The notes beneath the pieces were generated by a model, which saw only the letters and a program-made list of their open reading frames with translations, was not told the origin of the DNA and did no database searches. The position numbers and the translations under genes are program-made. Shown here in pieces: positions 36,401 to 48,500 of a DNA stretch of 64,000 nt (positions are counted from its first letter, which is position 1; each line of letters opens with the position of its first letter). Source of the stretch: Maratus speciosus (taxonomy: Eukaryota; Arthropoda; Arachnida; Araneae; Salticidae); NCBI GenBank assembly GCA_963932465.1, contig OZ010792.1, positions 513,035,100-513,099,099 of the forward strand, in the 5' to 3' direction.

Positions 36401-39400
36401 GTCATGTTCAATAATGGGATCGTTCCCACTTTCCGTAATGCTAACCTCTCGACGGTTTTCTCCATTTCTTTCATGATCTTACTATAAATATTTGACACAG
36501 ACGAATAATTTTAATTTTCCCTGTCAATACCTATGGTTTCCTTAAGTAACAAGAAAACACTTAATTCATCGGATGGGGTAAATTTTTCAATAATCGGCTT
36601 ACAATCATTTAAACAATCAACTAAATGACTCGATTGCCGAGCACATTTCAATACACCACGAATAATATGAATGCCTTCACCAAAGTCGTCATCATCTAGA
36701 TGTTCGGAACACTACTAATCCGCTGTGGACTCTCAGAAATACTCCTTTGAATATTGAGAAACTAGTCTATCCTGGTTTCTTCTCAGTTTATTTTCATCAG
36801 TCACGCGAAGTCGAAGAAAGGAGAGGCAAACTTCGGATTTTTGAAATAAATTAAGACAAATGCTAAGGACTGGTTTTTTTTATAGTGTATGTTTTAAGAA
36901 AAAACGTAGAAAATTGGGAAAAAAATCGATTGTTTCAGGGTTGTATCGATCGATATTGACTACCTAGAATTTGCCGACTGTGATCCAAGTTGCCGACATT
37001 GGGGGGCGAGACGCCCCCCTACGCCCCCAGTAGCTTCGCCCCTGGCACCCCCCCTAGCTACGGCCCTGCTCATTACACAGTAAACTTTAGATCCTATATA
37101 TGAGAAATTACGTTTATAACTAGATGGACAGTAAAGTTATAAACAGATCATAATAAATTCCAACTATCAGAGATTTTAGAAGTCAATTGTCTTTCGACAC
37201 CAGTAAAAGGTTAGGGGCCAACTAAATCATAACAATTATTGTAAGCTATTGACAGCTGACCATCAAAAATTTTGTTTTTAAACTCAAGAACAACATTGAT
37301 ACAAAAACCCAATACCTGCAAAGAGATGGAGTCAGTGATGCTGCTAAACTTTTCCAATACTAGGTTCCTGAACCCAGACATTTCTAAAACATGACCCTTG
37401 TTTTTTTTACGAATGCAGGTCCTCTTTTTTAAAACTAAGACAAATTTAACTAATTAATACAAAATATGTCCTCTTTATGATCAGTTACAAGAATTTTTAT
37501 TTCTTCAAAGAAAAAAAAAATATATGCACCCTAAAAGAAAAACTTATGCACCCTAATTTTTATTTCTTCCAAGAAAAAAAAAATATGCATCCCAAAAGAT
37601 CTATTACAATTTTAGGTAGTTTTCATTACAAAAAGCTACCTATTGCAGCCAATATATATATAACTTACCTATTGATATATATATATAACCATTACAGAAT
37701 ATTACAATTTCATATAAAATTTACAAATTATCAAGACATGATACAAACTAGGGATGGGACGAATAGTGATTTGGCCGAATACCAAATATTTGGCCAAATT
37801 TTAGGCCGAATACCAACATTTTTTTCGAATAAAGAAAATAACTTTTGATTACATATAATTTAAAAAATAGGAACTTATTAATCATTACTATTCTTAAAAC
37901 TACTTTTAAATTTGTTTTTAAATTTGATAAACTTATTTTAGCACAAAAAATTACAAAATTGCATTATATCCTGTTATTCTAGGGTATATTAAATTGATTT
38001 TCAGTAAGTCAGGATGGTAAATTATTTCCATTAAAATATAAAGGATTTATTTCACTTTCACTATCAAATGATACTTTTATCCTTTCTTGCATTCAAAATC
38101 AATAATTCTTACTCTCTCTCATAATTCACAAGGAGATATTTTCTGAAATAGCCTTTAATCAAGTAAATTTTGTCATTGAGAATTTGTGTCCCTAATGATA
38201 AAAAAATTTGCAAGAATGAGTCTGTTCTGAAATCAGTTTCCAAGCCTTAAATTACAAATTACATTAAAGCAAAATGTATAGTTAAAGTAGAATACATATG
38301 TTAACAAAATCTTTGATGTTTGAACCAACACATACAATATTCAACAATATGCCACTTATTCAGCAAGCAATAAAAGCATAAGCAGAAACTGATAACAATA
38401 TGAATGAAGAAACATGTAAACTGAGAAATATATGCATAATGTTACTTATTAAAGACAGTAATCCTGCAAATAATTAATTAAAAGTGAAAACTATAGAATT
38501 AAAAAACTATTTTGTTCAATATTTAGAATTTACATTTAAATATTAATAAAACCATCTTCATAAAGCAAGTTGTGCCATGTAGTGACTATCTAGTTTGACA
38601 CCAATTCTGTTTTCAGATGTACTGTTGTTGTACTTGGAATTGCGATATTTGATATTCCATCTTTAAAATAAATCTTAGCTAATGCACCAAGTGAATAAAT
38701 TTTTACATTTTTTACTTTATAGAAAATAGAAAGTAAGTTATCATGAAATTCATAAGAGCCTTTTTATATGTGCATGGAATTTGCAGACATTAATGAATAT
38801 TCAAGTGTTTTAGAATGAGACAGTGTTTTTCTTTTTTTCCATAAGAGTTTTTACATCTTGAGTTGTAATCTATCATTCTCTAATGAAGACATTTCTCAGA
38901 CAATTGAATCTCTAATTTGGGCAGCATTTTCTAAAAGATTCCTAACTTTTATAGGAAATACAGAAAGGTTGTATATTTTTTAGTATCTGAATAATTGTAC
39001 ATTTTGTGCTAGTAAGAATGAGAATAACTTCATCAATGTGCCAGAAAGTAGCCAATTTGGATTAGAGGGAAAAAAAAATTGCAAGAAATGAAATTTTTTT
39101 TAATCCTGAATTCATTTGGCAAGATATCTTTCACTATTCGTCGAGATTTTAGCAATATTCGGCCGAAGCATTCGGTCAACAAGTCTCCAATATTCCGAAT
39201 ATTGGCCAAATATAACCAAATAAAATATTAATAACCGAATAAAATATAATTCCGAATATAACCGAATATTCGTCCCATCCCTAATACAAACATTATACAT
39301 ATTAAGTTTGGATCAACAATTATTAAATTAACTAATCACTAATGAATTTTTTAAAAACTAGATCCAATTACTTATAAATGAAGTATAAAAAAATTTTAAC

Positions 39401-42400
39401 ATTTAAAATTGACGAAAGATCAATATTAACAAGAAGGTGAACACATAAAAAGAATAAATAAATAAAGATAAATATGTAGGAAATCATAAATATTTTGTCA
39501 AACCATTTGTAACCAAAACATTTCAACCAATGAAAGAAGACCTGAAAAAATGAATCATTGATAGCACCAATAAATCCACTGCATGAAATGTAAGTTCTCA
39601 AAATTGATAATATATAAATTCAATAAGAAAAGCCACAAAATGAATGCAAAAAGGGAGAACTATAATGAATAAAAATGGAACTTATGAATCGTAACTCATT
39701 TTCAAGGGCAATATTATGATACCATAAGTAAAATACAGTTAATTTCTGAAGTAGAAATGTATATCATCTTTGTCAAGCTGTAATTCTCGTATTTAAGAAC
39801 CGATTTTGATGTAACTTGGCATGTAGATAGTTACATCAGTTTGTGTACATACATGGTGCAAAATTTTCATTCATATTCAGCATTGACAAAAACTAGTATT
39901 GAATCTTGTCTCGACCAAGTTCGTTGGCCAGCTTCACCTGCCATCTTGTTTCAAAATGGCAGCCATTTAAAATTTTAAATTAAGTACAAAAAAATTAGAA
40001 ATTGAAAAATATTTTTTTCTTATGTGTTTGACCTTGATCCAAAGATTCTGAAGAATTTTTTGTTTTGCTTATATCTTTAAAAATGGCTGAGTTATAGCAC
40101 TTTGAATTTCAAGTGAAGCTGGCATTTTGAAACTATCTGATTTTTGTGTTGCGATAACACAAGTATTTATTAACCGATTTGGATGTGACTAAACATATGC
40201 AGAGTACACAGCAATGTCTCGACCAAGTTTGTTGGCCAGCTTCATCTGCCATCTTGTTTCAAAATGGTGGCCATTAATTTCTTTTAAATTATTATTTAAA
40301 ATGAGGTACAAAAGAATTAGAAAGTGAGAAAGGTTTTTTTTCTTAAGTGTTTGACCTTGATACAAGGATTCCAGGGCATTTTTTGTTTTGTCTTTATCTT
40401 AAAAAATAGCTGAGATATAACAGTTTGAATTTCTAATGTGGGTGACATTTTGAAAAATCTGAATTTTTGCCTGCAACAGCACTCGTATATAAACCGATTT
40501 CAATGTGAGTGAGCACATGTGCAGGAATTACTAAAATATTGACCAAGATCATTGGTTAGCTTCAACCCTTCATGTTTTAAAATGGCGGCACTTCAAGATA
40601 TCGTCGAATTTGATGACCAAATATTTTATATATATTTATAATAGCACTTTAAATAAAACCAGCTTAGACAAAGCTGACTTCGCAATGAAAATTTTGCAAA
40701 TTTTCATTCATATTCAGTATTGACAAAAACTAGTATTGAATCTTCTATAATCGGGTTCCACTAATTTGAGCATCATTTGTTTGAATAATATATAAGCTAC
40801 AGGGTTCGTTGATATATATCAATGGATATATATCATGATATATATCTTGATATATATCCGATATTTATTTTTAAAATATCAAGATTTTTGATATTTTCGA
40901 TATTTTCAAATTCTTTACATTTATTTTCAAAATATCAAGATGTTTGATAGTTTGTATATTGATATTTATTTTCAAAATATCCACGTGTAAAGTAATTTTG
41001 ATATTTTTCACATTCAAACCAAGTGTAAATGAAATTTTCACCTGTTATTGACTGTGTCATTCTGTAGATAATGAACTTTTGCCTCTGGCAGTGACTTTTT
41101 TAGGAAAAGAAGAAAACAAATCTTTTCCAAGCTTTGTGTTTCAAACTTTTATTTTTAAATGTAGAACTAATAATTATATTAGACAGTCAATTCAGAACAG
41201 CCATTGAAAGATAAAATGTAATTTTGATAATCATTTATATACAGCGAGGGTTCATTGATATATATCAAAGGGTATATATCCAATATTTATTTTCAAAATA
41301 TCAAGATCTTTAATATTTTATATTACTTGATATTTATTTTCAATATATCAAGATGTTTCATATTTTCTGCATTTGATATTTATTTTCAAAATATGAATGT
41401 GCGCAAGATATTTTTGATATTTTCAGTCGTAATTTGTAATATTTCAGTGTAAATGAAATAAATTTTCAACTGTTATTGACTGTGAATCTGTAGATAAAGA
41501 ACTTGTCTCTTCTGGATGCGACTTTTTTAGCCAAAAAAGAAAAATATATTTTTCAAACTTTAGATTTGAAGCATTTTTTTTTTTTTTTTTAATGTTGAAC
41601 TAATAATTATGTGGGACATAATTCAGAACAACCATTGAAAGATAAACTGGCTAATTTAAATAAGCAATTATATACAGCTTCATTAGAAAATATTTTTTCA
41701 AGTTTTGGTTCAGTTGAGTTTGAACTATACAGCATGTTAGGAAATATGAAATAAAACATTTTATACTTACATTTATGTTAAAATTTTTCAATTAAAAAAA
41801 CTTTTTTTGTATTTAAAATTTTGTTTTGAAAATATCTGATTTTTTTATACTTGGTCTTGATACTGAATCCTATAGTTAGTTTTTTTATAAGTGTAGAAAT
41901 CAAATTGTTACTGTTTTTAATTATTTCATCTTCACTTTTGTTCTAAGTGAAAAAAAAAAAAAATAGAAGAAAAGAAAAATGCATTTTATATTATTTTTTT
42001 ATTAAGTTTTCATGTTAAGTGCAATATATTTTAATTTCTAATCTATATTATGCTCGAAAACATTTATTATCAGCGGTAAGCTGGCTGCTTTGAAAATATC
42101 GGATATATATCGAAAATATCGGATATATATCAAAATATCGGATATTTTTGATATTTTCGAAAATATCATGATATTTACGAACCCTGATAAGCTATCTTTT
42201 TAAAAATAAAAAGCCTCCTGGCACAGGCCGGAAGGACTTTTTTTTATGCATTCCTTCTCAAATTTTTGAGGTAAAAGATGTGCTGTAGCACATCCACAAC
42301 ATCATTGGGTAAATCTAATAAATAATTGATTAAAATAAAATTGTTACTTACGCTGAAGATTCCCGAAACGCAAACACAGGAAAATAAAGGAGGCAATGCA

Positions 42401-42668
42401 TGAAAAGAAAGAAAAAATCATTACATATACATTGTCTGCAAATAAGAAACAGCAATATTCATGAAAACTTGGCTTGCAGACACAATTTATAATACACAGT
42501 AAAAAAATCATGGAAGACGGCAGGGTTAGAAATTAGCGGTCGTTAGTCGCCAAATGCAACTAAATTATTGCATTTGACGACTAGACAATTATACCTAGTC
42601 GTCAAATTTGACGACTAGCTTTTTCCCACTTTAATTTTTGTTTAAAAAACGCTCTCATTCTTTAGCGC

Positions 42669-42699
<31 letters not shown>

Positions 42700-45511
42700 A
42701 CAGTCGTTTTGTCACGTCTGAAATAGCCTGTTTCTTTCTTTGTCATTCTTTTTTTTCCTTCTTTTTCAAACACATGCTACTGTCCATTCTTTTATGGAAA
42801 ACAGGTGTTCTTCACGTGCGTGCAGTGGGGGGTTTCAATAGGATTTGTCAATCACCTCCTAGCTGACTTCTTTTTAACCAATAACTGATAAAACTGACCA
42901 GAGAGGCACCTGTCTCTAAAAAGCTTGCGCACTTAGTTCAAAAGCCTGGTTTAAAACTGCTATGCACCTGTCAATCACCTCTAAGCTAACTTGATTTTAA
43001 CCAATAACTAATAAAACTTACCTTAAAAACCACACCCTTAAAATTATTGCACTACTTGTTTGAAAGCATGGTTTAAAATTGATATTTGAGTTCAGTATAG
43101 CTTCTAGATGACACGAGTGTTTAAAAATGGCGAAACGCGATATAACTTCGTTTTTTTCCTTACCATTTCCAAATAAACGTTTAAAAATCGAAAATAAAGA
43201 ACCGCTAGATTCTAACAATGAGAATTCTAAATTAATTCGCAAAGAAGTCAGCAATTCAACATTCCTAAAATGGAAAAAAGAGCACCCATGGCTCATTCAA
43301 GAAGAAAATTTGATGCTATGTACCCTATGTAAAGAATATGCTAAACCGGAAGAGACAAACTTTGTTAATGGATGTCCAGCATTGAGATATGAAACGGTAA
43401 GTAATTTCATTCTAAGAATAATTTGTTCTGTTATTATTTTTCTTTTATAAAATAATATTCACTGTCACTCATCTCTCCACTGAGTAAATTGCAAAATCGG
43501 GAACTATCAATTACTTGAACCTATTACTTAGCTTTATCGCCGATAATGCGAATTGAAATTAATTTCAAATTTCACTCACAATATTATCTACTTTGCATAT
43601 TTTTTTTCCTAAGTTGATTATTCAGAAATACTATCAAAATGCGGCATTTTGAACCTAATTTCCGACGTCGCAATTCGGGAAAGTCGAAAAGTGTCGTCAT
43701 GTGACACGAATCGCGATAAATAATTTATTTCCCAAAAACGAAAAACTCATCAGAACCACCTATCAGAAATAAATTGTTACTTTACGCGATATGTTCGTAA
43801 ATATTTAAAATAAAATGCCCTAAAAAAATTTTAAATATTTTAAAATAAATAAAAAAATAATTAAATTTGAAAATAATTTCTAAAAGATGTATTTACCAAA
43901 TATGGAAAACGCTATTCGATTACATTAGTTTCTTGGTAAGAAATCAACTCCCAATTTCATGCATTCTTAAACAAAAACTAATTTAATTTAGAAAGTAACT
44001 TTGGATCTTAGAACAGCCGTGCACAAGTAGCCTCATTATAATTTCTTTTTCCCTCTTTAAAGCGAGAGCAACTATTCAAATTCTATTCATATTCAACCTC
44101 ACATATAAAAAGAACTCTGCAAATGTTTCAGCGGAAAAAAGAAATTATTGCGCTGCAAGCAAACAGAATAAGTATACAAAAGAAAAATAAATGAAAAGCC
44201 AGCTCTGCTTGTGCTTTTCCTTACTATTAAAAAAAAAAAAAAAAAAAAAAGATATCTTCGTTGTTAATGGAGGGATTTTCTTGAAATTTTCAGCAAGTTG
44301 CAAACATAGTAAATTACGCAGTGAAACAAATTTTTATTATAATGTAATAAGTGATTAGAAAATTAGAGCCTCTACAAAAATCACTCACTATAGAACAATT
44401 CTAAAGAAGAACCAATGCGGTTTGTTTTGTTTACTTAAACACCGTGAGGTTGGAAACGTTATCAAAATAAGATGATCTGCTTTGGATGGATAACATTTTG
44501 TTATGCAGAAAGAAACTGTGTGGAGTTTTTTTTTTTTTTTTTTCGTATTCTATTTTAAAAACATCCGTTATCTGGTAAGCATGCAGGATAATTGGCAATA
44601 GCCGTAATTATTAAGGATTGAATTGATGGAAACGGAATTTCGGCATTCTTTCTCTTTTCGGCCGAAAACAAAAACATTGGAACTTTTTTTAAAGTAATCA
44701 GTAATCAATACATACATAATTATTAATTATATGTTTTTATTAAATTTATATAATTATTAATTATACATGCTTATTAAATATTTATAACTATTAATTATAA
44801 GTGTGGCCAAAATTGGCTCTGAGTGCCTTAGTCCCAAAATTTTTTATTTTGGGATATAAATAAAAAAATTATAATTCCATATAAAATAAAACGTAATTAA
44901 TTTATCAACGAATACAGAAATATTTTCTAATTACAAGAATTTTATTTATACTTTTAAAATATTTTGATTTTAGGTATACATACAATGTAGGTTTATTTTT
45001 TATAATACTGTTTGTAAATGATTATATGTTATACTAGAACTTTCTCAAAGAATATTCAAAACAGTTCTGTAGTTTCAAACTAAAAATTCTCTATTTTTTT
45101 TTAAGGCTGCAGCTTTTAATGGGCGCGTAAAACAGTTTAGGCAAATATGTGTTGCTTGCTTTATAATTTGCATTCACGTCTGAGTCAGTCATGACTGATA
45201 ATTATAAACAATGGAATTCATAGCAATAGTCTCATTTCAGCCGTGAGTAAAGTTGAAAATATTCGAAAGAAGATTTGGAATACACAATCTCTGTCGAGTT
45301 TTGGTCCGATTTCATTTTCGGCAAAACTTGGATTTTAGGCCGAAAATGAAATGAAAGTTTCGGTCGGTCGATTTCTAATTATTATTGTGTCAGAACATTC
45401 GGCCTAGAATAATATACTACCAAAAAATTGATAATATTTCCAGTAATTGAATAATCAATAGTACAAATTTTATATCCTCATTAGTTTTGGATTAAAATTC
45501 TACCAAGAGGA

Positions 45512-45543
<32 letters not shown>

Positions 45544-48500
45544 GTATAATTTAATAAAAGATTTACTTTTTTAGGGGGGAGAGAGGGATAAGTAGCATAC
45601 TGTAATTTTATTTTGTTTTGCAACATCTCTGTGTAGGTGAATAAATAACTTAAAATTAATAAGAAAAATTAAGTCATTTTTAAATTTTTCATCATTTTTA
45701 CAGCACATAAAAAATATTTAATTAAAAAGTTCTGGCCTTTTTTAAAAAATTAATGAATTTTATTTTGAGTTTGTATTAAAATATTATTTTTTTTCAGGTA
45801 AAAAAGCATAGTATGTCTGCTACGCATTATAATTCTTGCAAAGCAAAATTAGCCAAAGATAATCCATCTAAAGCACCACTGATGTCTGCAGTTAAGAAAA
45901 TGGATTCCCAATTACTTTCGAATATGGAAAAGCTCTTCAATACAGCATATCTAATTGCTAAAGAGGATTATGCTTTTGATGACTTTCCCAGTTTATGTGT
46001 ACTCCAACAAAAAAATGGAATAAAGTTTGGCAACACATATGTGAATGATAAAGCAGCTAAACAATTCGTTAAATATATTGCAGAAAGCATGAGATCAGAA
46101 ATTAAAGAACAGTTTTCTTCAATTGATTTTTTTTCTATGATGGCTGATGGATCCACTGACAGGGCAACAATATCATCAGAAATAATATATGTTTATTATT
46201 TGTATGAAGGAGATGTAAGATGTACTTTTATTGGTTTGAAAGAATGCGAAAATGAATGTGCTTCTGGAATAAAATCCACAATAGAAACTGCTGTACAAGA
46301 ATTTATACCAGATTGGAAGGAAAAACTGGTTGCAGTCAGTTTTGATGGTGCTAGCGTAAACATGGGACCTGTTTCTGGTATTGTCAAATTAATGGAGGAC
46401 AACTGTGGAGATTTAGCAACAGTTCACTGTGTAGCACACAGATTAGAGCTAGCTTTAGCTGATGCACTAAAATGTGTGAGGTATGTTACTAATGTTGAAG
46501 ACACAATTAAAGGAATTTATTCCTTTTACCACAACAGTGCCAAACGTACAAGGGAACTTAAATCGCTCTCCGAAATCCTTGATGAAAAAGTTTTGCGGCC
46601 TGTTGGTTTGCATGGCATTCGATGGTTGCAATCACGGCATCGAGCTGTTCAGGTTCTTATTAAGAACTGGCATGCAGTTATAATTCATATGGAACAGGTT
46701 GTTGCTGCTGAAAAAGAAAAGACAGAATGTGCAAAATTAAGAGGATATTTAAAAACCTTGAAATGTGAAAGATTTTTGAATTTCCTTCATTTATATGAAG
46801 ATATTTCTCACATTCTTGCAAGACTTTCTGAAACTTTTCAGCAAAAGTTCTTGCTTCTGAGCGATTTTTTTGTAAAGTTTGAATCTAGTAAAAAAAGACT
46901 TTCAAAAATGATTTCTGAAGATGCAAAAAGCCTTCAGGAGTTTAAAAATGCCCAGAGTTTTCAAGGTACTGAAGTAAAGTATAAAGATAACACTGTCTCG
47001 GAATGATTCGAATTTACGTTTGTTTGAAGAAGACCGGAGAAAGCTTATAACTGAAATAATAGAATCTTTAAATAAACGGTTCTATAATATGACAAATGAA
47101 ACCATCTTTGCAAATTTAAAAATATTTGACCCATGCTCCCTTTATGAATTGAAAGAAGATGATGAGAACAAAGTTAATAATCAATTAGAAGAACTCATAA
47201 ATAATCTTCCACACAATGTAAGAAAAAACAGTAATAAAGATGCATTAATCGAGGAATTCTCTGACTATAAAATGTGGACTAAAGATAAGTTAAGTATTCC
47301 ATGCAAAGCTGCTTGGCAGCGATTAATCGCAGAATCCAAATCTAATACGAGTTTTTATAACATCAGGAAAATTTTGGAATTTGTTATGGTTCTTCCCTTG
47401 AGCATTGCTGAATGTGAAAGGGGTTTCAGCCAACTTAATCTTATTAAGACAAACACAAGGAATCGTTTGTCACTGAATTTGATCAATGACATTCTTTTAA
47501 TAAAACTGTATGGACCAACATTAGATAATTTCAATCCACAAAAAGCCATTAATTTATGGTACTCTGATGTAACACTCGGTCGAGTTAGGAGGCCTGATTT
47601 TAAAAATTTAACGAGTTAGGAGGCCTGATTTTAATTCAAGATATTATTTTAATTTTTGTATTCTTTGTTTGTGATTTTTGTATTTTCAACTTTTGTATTC
47701 ATATAAGCTATATAAAAATAATTAGTTAAACATTTTTCTAGCATCCATATGTTGTAGTTTAATCAAATTTTACTGTTTTATAGAAAACCAGTTTTTACTT
47801 TGTTTTAGTGATTAACAATGATAGTGTTTTTAATATATACCCCCTTACCCTTAACACATAAAAATAGGAACAATATTAATGTTAACACGGTTGTGAAAAG
47901 AAATGAGAAAATACGATACAACGTAAAATTGCAACCATGAAATGCAGTTTGGCGCCTAGAAAATAAATTGTAGGCGTCATTTGACGCCTTACTTAAAAAT
48001 CCCAATTTCTAACCCTGGAAGACGGTAGTATTTTGAGTGACGCAGCCTTAAGCCTAAAATCGTATCGTATCGTATCGTATCATATCATAGAATTCGTAGA
48101 TGGCGGAACTCATATATACAGCTAACTCGACATCAAAGAAAACGCGAAAAGCCGCCTTTTAATAACTCAGCAGATATATGTCTTATTGTTCTGAATTTTC
48201 TAGAACAGTCTTATATTTGCAGTCTAATCGTATACTGAAATTTTTGCATTTCTACGTGCAGTATATTTTGAGATCTAAATAGCCATTTTTAAAGTGAAAA
48301 CGTTGGTATAATATCGAGGAAGTTCCTAATTTGAAAATCTCGAAAACGGTTCTAACGATTATTTTTAAATTGATACATAATATAAATGTGATTAAGGCGA
48401 GGTGAATAACACTTTTCTTTTTTCTGGGAAAACTCTCGTTCGTTAAATAATTCGATTTTTTTTTCTCTCGAAAATGACACGGGCGATTTTTTAAAAATCA

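Larger units (their letters stand above)
42521..48017 (+). mobile_element. Nearly intact autonomous hAT transposon, 8-bp TSD gaagacgg
   Basis: Ends CAGGGTTAGAAATTAG and TTTCTAACCCTG are inverted repeats with the identical 8-bp duplication GAAGACGG (42513-42520 and 48018-48025). It carries a two-exon transposase gene on the plus strand and subterminal TTGACGACTAG-type palindromes. Length 5497 bp. The exact TSD and mostly open frame point to recent activity. It sits in LEPROT intron 1, 168 bp upstream (in transcription) of the one-nucleotide exon, in the opposite orientation to the host gene. Confidence 0.95.

Noticed and set aside
42352..42435. Reading the 84-nt exon between exon 1 and exon 3 as the main transcript
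   Set aside because: After MAGIK it puts exon 3 out of frame and reaches TGA within exon 3. Kept only as a possible alternative start exon.
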